A DNA stretch of 64,000 bases from Chrysoporthe austroafricana. Its lineage: Eukaryota > Ascomycota > Sordariomycetes > Diaporthales > Cryphonectriaceae. The notes beneath the pieces are model-generated. The model saw only the letters and a program-made list of their open reading frames with translations. It was not told the origin of the DNA and searched no databases. A program made the position numbers and the translations under genes. Numbering within the stretch: position 1 is the stretch's first letter; every line of letters starts with the position of its first letter. Below are positions 27,243 through 39,130 of this stretch, in pieces. The stretch is taken from NCBI GenBank assembly GCA_001051155.2, contig JYIP02000006.1:1116001-1180000 (forward strand), read 5' to 3'.

Positions 27243-30200
27243 ATGGAGCTCATGCCCAGCCCGACGCAGCACCAGCACCGCACGCCACATGTGGTGCCCG
27301 TGTTCATGCCCGTGTCGTACGGGCGGGCTGGCCAGCTGGCTCACCCCGCCGCCTCGCCCACCGACCGCCGGCACTTCGAGCATGCACCAGCTGCTGCTGC
27401 CCCTTCTCGACCTGGCCCGAGATCCTTCAACACCTACCCGACCATCGACGTCTCCTCCTCCCGATCCACCCCGCTGAACAAGGCCCACCTGCCCCAGATC
27501 TTCACCAATCTGAGCGGCGCCGCCGTGCCCGACTACACGGAGCACTCGCTGCGGCGGAAGACGCCCAACGGCACCATCGACAACGGCTACGATGGCACCC
27601 CCACCCAGCTCGCCGCCGGCCCGCCGCCGCAGAAGTTCCTGAACCTGACCCCGTCGGGAGACGTCTTCCCGAGCCCGAGCGCCGGCCGCCCGCTGGCCGG
27701 CATGAACAGCCCGTCGTGGTTCTCCGTCTCGCAGTCGCCCGTGGCGGCGGCCCGTGGGGAAAACGATACGTTCCACCAGGCGGTGGACGCGAACGGCGGC
27801 TACCGGTCACAGGGGAGCCTCGCCTACAGCCCGGGCTACGCCTCGCTGCTGCCGTCGCCGTCGGCGCAGATGCACGCCATGAGCCTGGGGCCTGCGCTGC
27901 GCGGCGCCTTCGGCACGTATCCGAACCCAAGCGTGGCCAGCCCGTCCGTGCCCTCGCCCATTGGCTTCAACCCCGTGACGCCGCTCTATGCCGACGGGCC
28001 CCTGGCCGGCTTCCACCAGCCCATGGTCTTCTCGTCGGGCTATCCGCCGCACAACATCCCCTACGAGAGTGGCTTCGTCGCGGTCCAAGCGCCGCTGCCG
28101 CAGGGGCCTCTGGCCGGCCAGGGCTACGGCCAGAACTCGCCGTTCCAGATGCCGTACATGCTCGACGACGGCTTTGCGCGCCACTCCCTCCCGTCCATGC
28201 TGCAGTCGCCCCACCGCCTGCAGAACCTGTCGCTCGTCTCCAGCCCGACCGGCGCCGGGGACGGGTCGCCGCAGAACTTCAAGGACGGCGTGCTGCTGTC
28301 GGCGCACAAGGCGTACTCCGACCTCGTGGCCCACGTGACCCGCCTGAAGAAGGTGCAGCACGGCAAGACCGCCTCGAGGTCGCTCAAGAGCATCATCTTC
28401 CCGCGGCCCCCCAAGCACCTGGCCTCGAGGCCGGCCTCCCAGCTGCAGAGGGCCCCCCAGAGCTTCCCGGGCGCGGTGGCGGGCTACCACCACCGCCAGC
28501 CCACCGTGACGGGGATGGTGTACGGCAATGTGTTGCTCCAGTCTAACCCGCGGGAGAACGCCAAGGCGTCCTTGGAGATGCTTCGTAATCTGTGTGAACA
28601 GACCAACTGGCAATGGATAGACGGCATGCTTATGGGCGGTTGTCTGTGTTACAGTCTAGAGCGGTACGAGGACGGACTGGAATGGTTCAAGAGAATTGTT
28701 GTTCTGGAAGAGAAGTATGTGATCCCGACATCCCCCACCCCCGTATTCGTCTTTGCTCGCGGCCGGTCACGCTCACTAACTCGTGAACAGTCATGTGGAA
28801 GCACTCTCCAACATCGGTGCAACTCTGTACTGTCTTAATCGGCTGGAGGATGCAGAGCGATATTGGAACAAAGTCATTGCCGCTCGACCAGACTATCTCG
28901 AGGCGGTCGAGCATCTAGTGGGACTGCTGGGTTCCACTCAACGGAACCGAGAGGCTGTTGAGATTATAGATCTTGTCCAACACAAACTGCGCATTCAACC
29001 CTACGACGAACTGCATCGTCAGAAACGACATAAGAAGGGGATTGGTACAGACTCGGCTCAGGCCGGCGAGGTCACGGCGCTGCCTACCTCAGACGAGGCA
29101 CTGGCAGCGCAGGCAGTCCGCAAACTCACAGTGTCTACCGGGCTCCAGGACGAGTTCGGATCCAGCGGCTACAGCATACCCGCCAGCGAGAACGGCAAGA
29201 TGTTGGGCCTCATTCACGCCAAGGGTAACATGCTCTACGCGCTCAGACAGATTAATCGTGCGTCTATGGCCTTCGAAGAGGCCGTGCTGATCAGCGCAGG
29301 CCGGGACTTTGGCTGCATCCAGAACCTCATCAGGCGAATCCAGATGGTTTTGTCTCCGCGGCCGCACGGGCCCCAGCCTCTACAACAGACACCACTCTCC
29401 GCTCCGCTGCTGCTGGCGCCAGAGCAGGCAAAGCGGACGGCCGAGCTTGTCTTTTGCATGACCGGCGGTCAGCTGCCCGGGCTTCGCTACGTGGCCGATG
29501 GCGCGCAAAAGAAGACAGCCATGTCTACGACGAGCAATTCCCTCCTGTCGCTGGCCAAGATCTTCCAGGATGCCATGTCTTCTGGTGGCTCGGGTGCCGG
29601 GCTGACGGCACAACCCAGTGGTGTGGGCGACATTCTCGCGCTGTACTACTTGTCGTTGTCTCTCCAGGAAAGCCCGTCCACCGCCAACAATGTCGGCATT
29701 CTTCTCGCAAGTGTTCAGCAATCTTCGTCGCAAACTCCCACAGTGTCTGCGTTTTCCTATGCCCAACGGCTTCCCGGCATCGCGCCAGGGAGCGGTCTGG
29801 AGCTGGCTCTCGCATACTATCAGTACGGCCTATACCTCGATAAGCACCACGTACACCTTCACACAAACCTGGGTAGCCTGCTCAAGGACATTGGTCAGCT
29901 GGATCTCGCGATCCAGATGTATGAGAGGGCGGTGGACTGCGATGGCACCTTCGACATAGCCCTGACAAATCTTGCTAACGCCGTCAAGGATCGAGGCCGT
30001 ATCGAAGAAGCGATCAAGTTCTACAGGCGGGCAGTGGACGCCAACCCCGAGTTCGCCGAAGCTGTGTGTGGACTGTCGACCGCATTGAACTCTGTGTGCG
30101 ACTGGAAAGGACGCGGCGGCGTGTACCTGAACGGTGGCAATTTCGACAGGTGGCACGTTGACAGCAAGGGCATGCTCGTGGATGCCCAGGAGAGCCGCAG

Positions 30201-32064
30201 CGGCTTCGGTCTCATGAAGAAGGTCGTCGACATTGTCGCCCGCCAGCTCAAGGAAGCGTCCAGGTGGGGTGTTGGCACTGCCGTAGCCGCGGCCGCCCTA
30301 GCCCACCTAGTCTCACAGTTCACTGCTACCGACGTTGCGACCATGGAGCCATCGCTCAACTTGGAGTCTGAGCTACAGGCCTGGGTGGGGAAGCCGTGGG
30401 AAGGTTCGAAGCTGCTTCGGCTGATCGAGCGATCGACCCGTGCCACGATGCGGAAGTGGTACCTGGACAGGCACGTGCACAGGCGTGAAGTCCCACGAGG
30501 CTACCCCCGCGTCAGGCCTCCAAACAGCCTCACCATCCCGTCCGCGCCAACAGTGCTCCCGTTCCACACTTTTACCTGCCCTCTGACGGCCAAGGACGTA
30601 CGGCGGATCTCGCAGCGTAACGCGCTCAGAATATCTTGTTCCACGCTCCGGTCGCCCTGGCTGCCGAAATCGGTGTACCCGCCTCCCGAGCCGCCGAACC
30701 CGTGCCTCAACATCGGCTATGTGTCCTCCGACTTCAACAACCACCCGCTCGCCCACCTCATGCAATCCGTCTTCGGCTTCCACGACAGGTCCCGAGCGAA
30801 GGCCTTCTGCTATGCCACTACGGCCAGCGACAAGTCCGTGCACCGTCAGCAGATCGAGCGCGAGGCGCCTGTCTTCCGAGACGTCAGCAGCTGGTCGTCC
30901 GACCGACTGGTTGAGCAGATCGTCAAGGACGGCATCCACATCCTGGTCAATCTCAACGGCTACACGAGAGGCGCGCGCAACGAGATCTTCGCCGCCCGAC
31001 CGGCTCCGATCCAGATGTCTTTCATGGGCTTCGCCGGCACTCTGGGGGCGGAGTGGTGCGACTATCTGCTCGCAGATTCGACCGCCATCCCTCCCGAGAC
31101 GCTGCGGCCGTACAGGTCGAACCTGACGCTTACCGACGTCTTCCGCGACAACGCCGAGGGCGAGACCGAGGACTGGGTGTACTCGGAGAACATCATATTC
31201 TGCAGGGACACGTTCTTCTGCTGCGACCACAGGCAGTCTGCCGACGAGGCCGAGCGAGCTGTGACCTGGGAGGAAGAACAGAAGCGCAGGTGGCAGATGC
31301 GGAAGGAGATCTTTCCTAATTTGGCAGATGATGCTATCATCCTGGGCAATTTCAATCAGTTATATAAGGTGAGCCGAATTTCTCCGTCATCCCAAACCCT
31401 GCGCGGGGCCTCATTGTCTAACGCTGCACAGATCGACCCAACGACCTTCCGCACGTGGCTGCGGATCCTCGACAAGACACCGAAGGCGATCCTCTGGCTG
31501 CTCAAGTTCCCGGAGCTGGGAGAGCGAGCGCTCCGGGAGACCGCCGAGGAGTGGGCACCGCATGTTGCCAAGCGCATCTATTTCACCGACGTGGCGCCCA
31601 AGCAGCAGCATATATCTCGCGCCCGCGTGTGCGACTTGTTCCTGGACACGCCCGAGTGCAACGCACACACTACAGCAGCCGATGTGCTGTGGTCCAGCAC
31701 CCCGCTCCTCACCCTCCCCAGGTACAAGTACAAGATGTGCTCCCGGATGGCCGCCTCCATACTGAAGGGCGCGCTGCCGAAGAACGCCGACGGCGAGCAG
31801 GCCGCGGCGGAGCTCATCGCGGAGGACGACCAGGCGTACGAGGACATGGCCATCCGGCTCGCCAACGGGATCTCGTACCACATGGCGCCCGGCGGCTACG
31901 GCCAGGCCGAGGGCCGGCTGTGGGACCTGCGGAGGCTGCTGTTCGGCGCCAAGTGGAGCTGCGCGCTGTTCAACACGCGGCGGTGGGTGCGGGACCTCGA
32001 GGAGGCGTACGAGGAGGCGTGGAGGAGATGGGTCGACGGCGTTGAGGGCGATATATACCTATGA
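27243..32064 (+). CDS. OGT: O-GlcNAc transferase (GT41) with TPR repeats, fungal form
   Basis: Three exons: 27243-28714, 28791-31368 and 31432-32064; the 63-bp last intron is in frame. The product is about 1560 aa. The frame is open further upstream, but the ATG at 27243 (MELMPSPTQHQHR) is the best start. The enzyme should transfer GlcNAc (or fucose, as in SPINDLY) from a UDP- or GDP-sugar to Ser/Thr of nuclear and cytosolic proteins. The first 430 residues are Pro/Ser/Gly-rich and disordered. TPRs lie near 455-560 (EALSNIGATLYCLNRLEDAE) and 830-935 (HTNLGSLLKDIGQLDLAIQM). The catalytic part shows DFNNHPLAHLM (H1142, matching human OGT H498), ILVNLNGYTRGARNEIF, PIQMSFMGFAGTLG, NFNQLYKIDP (K1350, matching K842) and DTPECNAHTTAADVLW. 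All key positions are kept, so it is probably active. Sugar specificity cannot be told from sequence. Confidence 0.93.
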
Positions 32065-34183
32065 TTATGTCGACGTAATCTCGTTTTGCCACACGGGCGT
32101 GGCCATACCCAATGGGAAAGCGGGTGGGGAGGGAAGGGGGGAAACAGGACCAAAGGGACGTTCGGCGTCAGGAGTAGGAAAATATTGGACCGGTGAATTT
32201 TTTTTATTTCATTCACCAAAAAAAAAAAAATTTTACTCAAGAGGAGGACCAGAGAGAGAGAGAGGGCTCCAGAACGCAAGTTCTGCGGATGGGGAGGAGG
32301 GAGGGAGTGCATGCATGCATATGAGAGATGTCAAAGTCAAACACCCGAGCATTCAAGGGGGGATGGGATGGATGGTACGGATGGATTCGTTCAATCACCA
32401 GGGCGTGTCCTGCCGCCCGAGGCATTTCTTTAGCGAGTCTGTCATAGAGCCATCTGTTGGTCTTTATTGTTGTTGCTGTTTCTTTCTCTCCTGTTGCCAT
32501 TTACTTTTGTTCGCCAGCCGGCCCGCGGGGCCGTCATACTATCGTCAAAGTGTCCCCCCGACATTTTGCTCGCTGTTTTGACCGCGCGCATGCATGCATA
32601 CATACATCCATACATGTCTGCCTGTCTTTTTTTTTTTTTTTTACCCCTCGGAAGAACCTTCTCGGTCTCCGTCAGCACCCTACCGCTGGGCGCAGATGGC
32701 CCTGCTATTTTTCTTGTCGTGCGCAGCGGCCCCGTCAGAAGACGGCGGCCGGAACCTCCCTTCACTTTCTCTTGTGCGTCCATGTTGCTATCTATCTACG
32801 TGTCGGGGTTTTTCGGGGCGTGCTGGGCTTTTGTGTGTCAACTTTGACGGCCGGTATGGTGCGCACGTAACGCATTTCACGATGACGGCCGATATCTTTG
32901 CATGTGTGCTTTCTTTTTCTGTCGGGCAAGCGTGGCGAAGGCGAACGACAACAACATCACATCCGCGGGATGTTGGAGGGGAGCTGGGGTCTCATTACCG
33001 CCTACCGGTCGGTCGGTGGTGGTGGTGTTGTTGTTGTACACATATATATTGATACATATCTATATATATACATGTATACCCCCTGGGGAACCCGACCGTC
33101 TATCCTGTCTTCTCCGGCGTGGTCGCTCCGTCCCCGCTGGGGGTTCCGGGTGCGCGGTTGTTCTTGTCGCCTGCCTGTATGGTCTCGTCGGCGGTCAGGT
33201 CTATCGGCTGGGTCTCCGTGGCTCGTGGCTTGTCGTGCCCTGCGCGGCTGCTGGAGGGGCGCAGACAGACGGATGGATGTGTGTGGCCGAGGAGAGGGAG
33301 GGGGGCCAGGAGGCCGCGCTCGCGACGGCGGTCCTTCGTCCTGTGATCCTTGCGGCCCCGTGTGCTGGCCTTTTGGTATCTCGCCTGCTGTTGGTAGTAG
33401 TCGACTCGTCTCTTGAGGAGGGAAGGGGGAGATATGCGCGGCATCGGAGCATCATCGCCTTGGGCTTGGGGATGGAGGGTCTTCTGAGGCAGTCAGGCAC
33501 ACCTGTTTTGAGGAGTGTGAGTCACAGCGGTTTGCTGCCAGTCTTTGTTCTCCCCCCCCCCGGCCCCCAGCCCATATTGTGTCAGGGGTTGGTGTGCGAG
33601 CTGCCTTGTTGCGCAATACTGGCGATGATGAAGTCATCTGCCTTGCTGTTCAACCCTAGTGCCCCCTCTCTCACAAACACACTCACAGACACTCACACAG
33701 AGAGGCACAAACAGCGTTCAATGGTGCCACATAGTGGTAGACATGACAGGAAGTGGCCGGAAGGAGCTAAATGCACGATTCACTTGCCTGATGCCGCGAT
33801 ATGGGCCTTCTTTCACCTCTTGCTGGCTATTCAGGTGGGGACGGTGAGTTCCGGAATAGTGGCAAACTCCATATTCCAGTGATCCGCTGCAGTCCGCTGG
33901 GCTCACAGACCCCTGCGGTGAATAGGACAGAACACCCCGGATGCGCCCAATTCTGGTCTAGTCATCCGGGACTGCGGGTCACCCCCTCGTTGGAAAACAT
34001 ATATAATGTCGACTCCCGCCCCAGGCCCAAACTCTCCTTCTTCCCATTTTCCCCATCGGCCAACAACAGCCACAACCAGCGCTGGCTGGGACCGCCCCCC
34101 CTCCAGGTGGTGTCCCAGCCAGCCTGGTCCAGGGGCAACCAATACACACCACACCTCCTCCATCATAGCGCCTTCCAGCTACG
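32065..34183. other. Intergenic region downstream of OGT
   Basis: No gene is recognised. It has A and T runs near 32208-32235 and 32628-32642, a GT/GGT-rich stretch at 33010-33035 and TATA-like repeats at 33045-33072. A TATATAAT motif at about 34002-34008 precedes the decayed ORF region at 34184. Confidence 0.6.
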
Positions 34184-36060
34184 ATGGTATATCAGGCCGC
34201 GCAAGAGACAGCCGAGCGTGATGCGGCCGGCGGGCTGAGCCCTCGACCTAGGCGTCTCCAGCTATGGCACCGTCTTCTCAGGACCGCCGGCCCTGCCTAT
34301 GAGACGGCTATCACACCCTACGAACCTCCCCCAGCGGCACCGATCCAGGCTGGGCGTAAGACGTTCCAAGGTCAGTCAGTCCGTCAGTCATTCAGTCATA
34401 CCCCTACCACAGCCCCAACAGCCCATCCATCCCCCGCCGCCTAGACACCGGCGTGCTGACCCGCTCCCCCCCTCCAAGGCCATATCCTCCTCGGCAGCAG
34501 CCACAGACTGGCCGCCGCCCCTATCCCTACGGCCGAGCTGAATCGCTCTGGCGTCTATTCTGGCGGCGGCCAGGCCGCGCCCCTCCAGCCCACCGGCGAC
34601 TCACGCGGCCATGCCGGCGCTGAACTTCATGACCGGTCGGCCACGTGCCTCGATCAAGGCACGTCCTATTCTGGTGAGGCAACACGAATGCCTTCAGCGC
34701 CACCTGTCACCCTCCGTGCTCGCTACAATCACAGCCGCGGCGGCCAACCTATCATGGGCCCTATGGGGACGGGGTGCTCGTGCAGGCCCCCAGCCTGTCC
34801 AACAGATCCAGCCTGCGCAGCAGCCCCGGCCTGTTCATCAGCCTCAGAATGTTCAGCATCATCAGCCTGTCCAGCAGATGCAGCAGGTGCAGCAGGTGCA
34901 GCAGGTGCAGCAGGTGCAGCAACACCAGCCGCTGCAACAGCACCGGCCGGTTCAGCAGCCTTAGGCGGTTCAGCAGCCTCAGCAGATCCAGCAGCCTCAG
35001 CAGGTCTAGCAGCCTCAGGAGACGCTGGCTCCCCGACCTCCGCCGGCTCACCGACGGCGCGGCCCCTGCGGGGCAGGCGAGTGAATAGGCGAGCGCGCTA
35101 TCGTGGCAAAGAGAAGGAAGGCGTCCCGCACGCATCGCCGCTATGAGCCGCCTCCCCTATTATCACCCGGAGGCGCTCAGCATCGATATCCAGGCACATC
35201 GCGGCCTTTTTCTTCGGGACGTGGCCAAGGTATACCGCACCTCCCCTCTCCTCCGCCACAGCTCGATATAATCGTGATCGTTCCTAATCACGATCGCCTT
35301 CGAGATGCCCCTATCAAGGAGTACAGGGTCCACCGGCACGCTGTGGCGATGTGGTTACGATATCTGTCCCGCCAACCGAGAACGAACGCGCCCGGCGCGC
35401 ACCCACCGCCGCTATGAGCCGCCTCCCCTATTACCACCCGGAGGCGCAGTCTGGTCTCCCGCTCTTCAACAATTCTGCTGTATTGAATTCGCAGAGAGGG
35501 GCGGGGAGTGGAATGGGCCCGAGCAGGCGAGAAGTATGACGTTAAGCCCGCGCCCCCCCCCCCCCTGGGAGCCTGGTACACCACCCAGTCAGGCACCAAT
35601 CACCTCGGCGCGGACCAGACGACCAGACCGGTATCAACCTCTCCGGCATCGTCCCGCCCGGCCGCGCGCTATATTTTCTCTCGCCTGGAGGGCACGGCTC
35701 CGCGTGGACGGTATGCGTGGACCAAGGCGTTGCGGAGAAGGGAGGATGGGCCCGAGCGGGGGGGAGTATGACTTCAAGCCCCCCCTTGGGGGCTTGGTAT
35801 CAACAACAGCGCCGGCCTCTTAACCACTCGCTCCGTCAGGACCGTGAACGGCCGAGCTAGGACCGGTTCGGATATCTATGCCCTCACGGCCGCTGCTGCT
35901 GCAGACGCCCTATCGATCGCTACGTCGTCAAGACGGGCCAGCGGCCGAGTTCCCACAAGTCCGCCCTCTGCCCTTCCGCGACCCCTATAGAGATCCAGCT
36001 CAGGGGCTGCTGATGATGACGACGACGACGAGGAGGGCCTAGAGTTCGAGGACGTCTAGG
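34184..36060 (+). pseudogene. Decayed, internally duplicated Gln/Pro-rich coding sequence
   Basis: Protein-like sequence appears piecewise in several frames and is broken by stops. It opens at an ATG (34184, MVYQAAQETAERDAAGG) about 175 bp after a TATATAAT motif. At 34790-35020 one frame is a Gln-rich repeat (QQVQQVQQVQQV) interrupted by TAG codons where CAG would be expected. The segment encoding RRYEPPPLL followed by PGG occurs twice, at about 35142 and 35410, in different frames. The motif GGGCCCGAGC with a downstream GTATGAC also recurs at about 35514 and 35749. The end reads as a conventional acidic C-terminus (DDDDDDEEGLEFEDV, stop at 36058-36060), but its frame has an upstream TAG. I do not recognise the family. 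It could instead be a live gene with several introns, or a transposon remnant. Confidence 0.45.
34875..34920 (+). repeat. (CAGCAGGTG)n minisatellite coding for QQV repeats
   Basis: Four or more 9-bp units coding Gln-Gln-Val lie inside the decayed Gln-rich sequence. Confidence 0.9.
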
Positions 36061-36483
36061 TTCTATGCATCCGAGGCTGGAAAGGAGGAATGAAGCATAC
36101 GTGCTTCCTTGCAGGCGGACAACAGCACGCCTTAGGTTATGATAGCCAGCCCTGAGAGGGAAGAGGAGCCATCTGGGGCTGTTGACGGGCTCGGCCTGGA
36201 ATGTAGCCTAGCCTAGCCTCATGGGCTTTGGATACGGCCGTATCCTTGCCAGAAGAATCATAATCTCAAAAGCAAGAAATCTGTATCGATTCCTCGCCTT
36301 GTATAAGACTAGAGTTGCCTCTATCAGCGCCCTCGCACCCCCCCCCCCCATGCCCAGGCCGCCGAATCGCGGGTGGCCCGTGCACCCGCGCATCTTCAAA
36401 TTCTTGATTCTCATGTCCGAGATTTTCTGCTCTTGCGCGGCACGAGATACCCCCGGTCTACGTTATAGAGTCTGCGACGTAGG
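36061..36483. other. Intergenic region upstream of the ABHD11-like gene
   Basis: No gene is recognised. It contains a 16-bp perfect palindrome GGATACGGCCGTATCC at 36230-36245 and a tandem GCCTAGCCTA at about 36206-36218. The promoter of the hydrolase gene must lie here. Confidence 0.55.
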
Positions 36484-37819
36484 ATGACCCTCCGAGCCGC
36501 CGCGAGGCCCGTCTTGCGCGGCCTCTCCCGGCCGCTCGCGGCACAGCGCTTCTACAGCGCAGCGCTCTCAGCCGTGCCCCTTCACTACGACCTCCACGAG
36601 CCGGCCGCGCCGGTCTCTAGCAACCCCAACCAGTCGTCGCCCATCTTGTTCCTCCACGGCTTCTTCGGGTCCAAGAAGAACAATCGGAGTATCAGCAGGT
36701 ATGTTTGGGCCGTGGCCGAAGGACGGACTGGCGATAGGGCGAGGGGCTGAATGATGTCGTCACTGCTGCAGGGCCCTTGCGCGGGATCTGGGAAGGTCGA
36801 TATATGCTCTTGTGAGTTGCACGGTTCTCTGATTGTTTCTCAATTTTTCACTATAGGCTCATGCAGCCTGCCATCCGTGTTGTCATCACTGGGTCTCACA
36901 ATTCCTACCAGGACCTCCGCAACCATGGCGACTCGCCTCACGACCCTCGGCATGACTACGCAGCCATGGCCGAGGACGTGGGCGCGTTCATAGAGGAGCA
37001 CGAGCTGGACCAGCCGACCCTCATAGGACACTCGATGTGAGAGCCGAGGGCGGGCCCTCACACCCCTGATCTGTCTCCCTCAGAGGGTAGCCCGGGTATG
37101 CTGACCTGTGTGCCCAACGCGCGCTCGCGAGCCAGGGGTGCGAAGGCGGCCATGACGCTGGCCCTCCGGTCCCCGCGCATGGTGAAGGACGTCGTGGCGG
37201 TCGACAACGCGCCCGTCGACGCCATCCTCTCGACCGACTTTGCCAAGTACGTGCGGGCCATGAAGAAGATCGAGGACGCGGGCGTGAGCTCGCAGAAGCA
37301 GGCGGACGCGATCCTGGCCGAGTTCGAAGAGGTTGGTTTTGTTCTTCCTCTTCTCCCTCCCCCCTCTTTTTTTTTTTTCCTCCTGTAAGGGTGTGCCGTT
37401 CTTGTCTGACAAAGGTAAAAAGTCCCTCCCCATCCGCCAATTCCTCCTCAGCAACCTCTACACCTCACACGGAACCAAGAAGTTCCGCGTGCCCCTCGAC
37501 ATCCTCGGCAAGTCCCTGTCGCACATGGGCGACTTCCCCTACAAGGACCCCGGCAAGGTGCGCTTCGAGAAGCCGGCGCTGTTCGTCCGGGGCACGAAGA
37601 GCAGGTACGTGCCCGACGAGGTCCTGCCGCTCGTCGGCGAGTTCTTCCCGCTCTTCGAGGTGGTGGACATCGAGGCGGGCCACTGGGTGATCTCGGAGAA
37701 CCCGGAGGCCTTCAGACAGGGTGAGTCTTGCAGCCTTCCTCCGGTGGGAATCTGTGGATGATGGGTGGGGTGCTGACCTCGCAACAGCTGTGGTGCGGTT
37801 CCTGAGTCCGAAGGACTAG
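36484..37819 (+). CDS. Mitochondrial alpha/beta hydrolase (ABHD11 / IMO32 / EAT1 family)
   Basis: Six exons: 36484-36698, 36772-36811, 36912-37036, 37136-37331, 37423-37720 and 37788-37819. The product is 301 aa. The N-terminus is Arg/Ala-rich with no acidic residue (MTLRAAARPVLRGLSRPLAA), fitting a mitochondrial presequence. The hydrolase fold is clear: ILFLHGFFGSKKN with the oxyanion HG, IYALDLRNHGDSPHD, the nucleophile elbow GHSMG (Ser126; an intron splits the Met codon), VVAVDNAPVD with the likely acid, ALFVRGTKSRYVPDE, and GHWVISENPEAF with the catalytic His. Family members are esterases or acyltransferases; yeast Eat1 makes ethyl acetate and human ABHD11 protects lipoyl groups. The exact reaction cannot be assigned. 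The acceptor of exon 5 (AAG at 37420-37422) is the least certain junction. The gene converges on the Rab gene. Confidence 0.92.
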
Positions 37820-38187
37820 ATGGACCGTGGAATGAATGAATGGCGGTTCACACACAAGAGACTTGGGCGGTCGGTAGAATGGGAGCATCGTCGTTAAACC
37901 CTCGCGGGCTGGCAGCTACTGTATACATCTGGTGATTACAGCAGAAGAATCGCACATATAGAAATCATGGTGGCGAGAAGCCAAAGAGTCTGTCTGGTAT
38001 TTCAGAACCGCCAGGGGCCATGCCTTGGTCTTGCTGTCCGTGCTGTATTCATGCCGCATGTTCCCTACAACGCCGTACAGGTCTTCGGTCTATTCGAATC
38101 ATTCACTCATAACCAACAACGCTCCATACGAACAAGGGAGAGAGAGGAGGAGAAAAACAAAGAAGGTCTTCGAGCCCAGATGGGGCC
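37820..38187. other. Convergent intergenic region
   Basis: The 3' ends of the hydrolase (+) and Rab (-) genes face each other here. No other feature is seen. Confidence 0.6.
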
Positions 38188-39130
38188 TCAGCACGAACAG
38201 CCCGAAGCGCTCGCAGCCACATCCCCGATCCTTAGCACCCCAGCGCTTCCTCCCCCCTGGGCCTCCACCCCCTTCTCGACGACCTCGTCGACGACCTCGA
38301 CGAACGGCCTCCTGACGTCCGCCCCCGTCTTGGCGCTGACCTCGCAGAACCGCGCCCCGTGCGCCTCCGCGAGCGCCTGCCCCTCCAGGGTGCTGACCGC
38401 GCGGTTGGGCTTGTCGGTCTTGGCCCCGACGAGGTACAGGGCGACGCCGGGCCCGGTGTTGAGCTCGGCCTCGTCGAACCACTTCTCCATGGACGCGAAG
38501 GACGTGCGGCTCGAGACGTCGTAGACGAGGAGGACGCCGTGCGCGCCGCGGTAGTACGAGGTGGAGAGCGTCCGGAAGCGTTCTTGGCCGGCCTGCAGGG
38601 AGGTCAGGTCTCTCTCTTACTTTGGGGAGGGGGGGGGGCCGAGGGGATTTATAAAATGTGACTGGGCGGTCTAGACCATGGGGACTTACAGTGTCGAAGA
38701 GGGTCACCCTGTACGCCTTGCCCCGGACAGACAATTTCTTGATCTGGGACGGGAGCGACGTCAGAATATAATAAGCAAGCCAACCCGGAACAAAGGACAG
38801 CCAGTGAGAACAAGTCATTGTGACCTGTCGAACCCGGCGCAGGGGCCTCCAGCATCCCACCCTACCTTGAAATCTATCCCGATAGTCGCGGTCGCGTTCT
38901 CCGGCTCGAAGACATCCTCACAGTATCTCGTCAACACTGAGTCGTAAGCCAGAGCATTAGCATCCTCATGCACTCGATCGATCGCCCACAGGGGAGACAC
39001 TGGCAGCGTGCCCAGAGAACACCATGATGAGATGTTGGGCACTGACTGACGACGTACATGCTGACTTCCCAGCGCCGGAGGGCCCGATGAGTAACAATTT
39101 GAGAGTCGGCAGGGAATCATCGGTTGCCAT
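38188..39130 (-). CDS. Rab-family small GTPase, Rab18-like, with altered G4 motif
   Basis: Four exons on the minus strand: 39058-39130, 38866-38936, 38690-38743 and 38188-38592. The product is 200 aa. Motifs are: G1 GPSGAGKS, switch I/effector ATIGIDFK, G3 [21 protein letters not shown], and G5 EVSAKTG. The C-terminus ends CSC, a Rab-type double-Cys geranylgeranylation signal. The effector loop and the SYYRGA-GV-LVYDV stretch fit Rab18 best; Rab18 acts at ER and lipid-droplet membranes. The base-recognition motif normally NKxD reads AKTD (LVGAKTDKP), so the Asn that contacts guanine is Ala. The surrounding sequence is intact, so it is not obvious decay. A Ypt-type Rab of another subfamily is the alternative name. 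Confidence 0.92.

Noticed and set aside
33659..33882. Open frame near 33.7 kb with a hydrophobic C-terminal end
   Set aside because: It is short, overlaps open frames on the other strand, and its hydrophobic stretch ends without any recognisable domain.
36230..36245. 16-bp palindrome GGATACGGCCGTATCC as a transposon terminus
   Set aside because: There is no matching second copy or target-site duplication in the window, and a single palindrome of this size can arise by chance.
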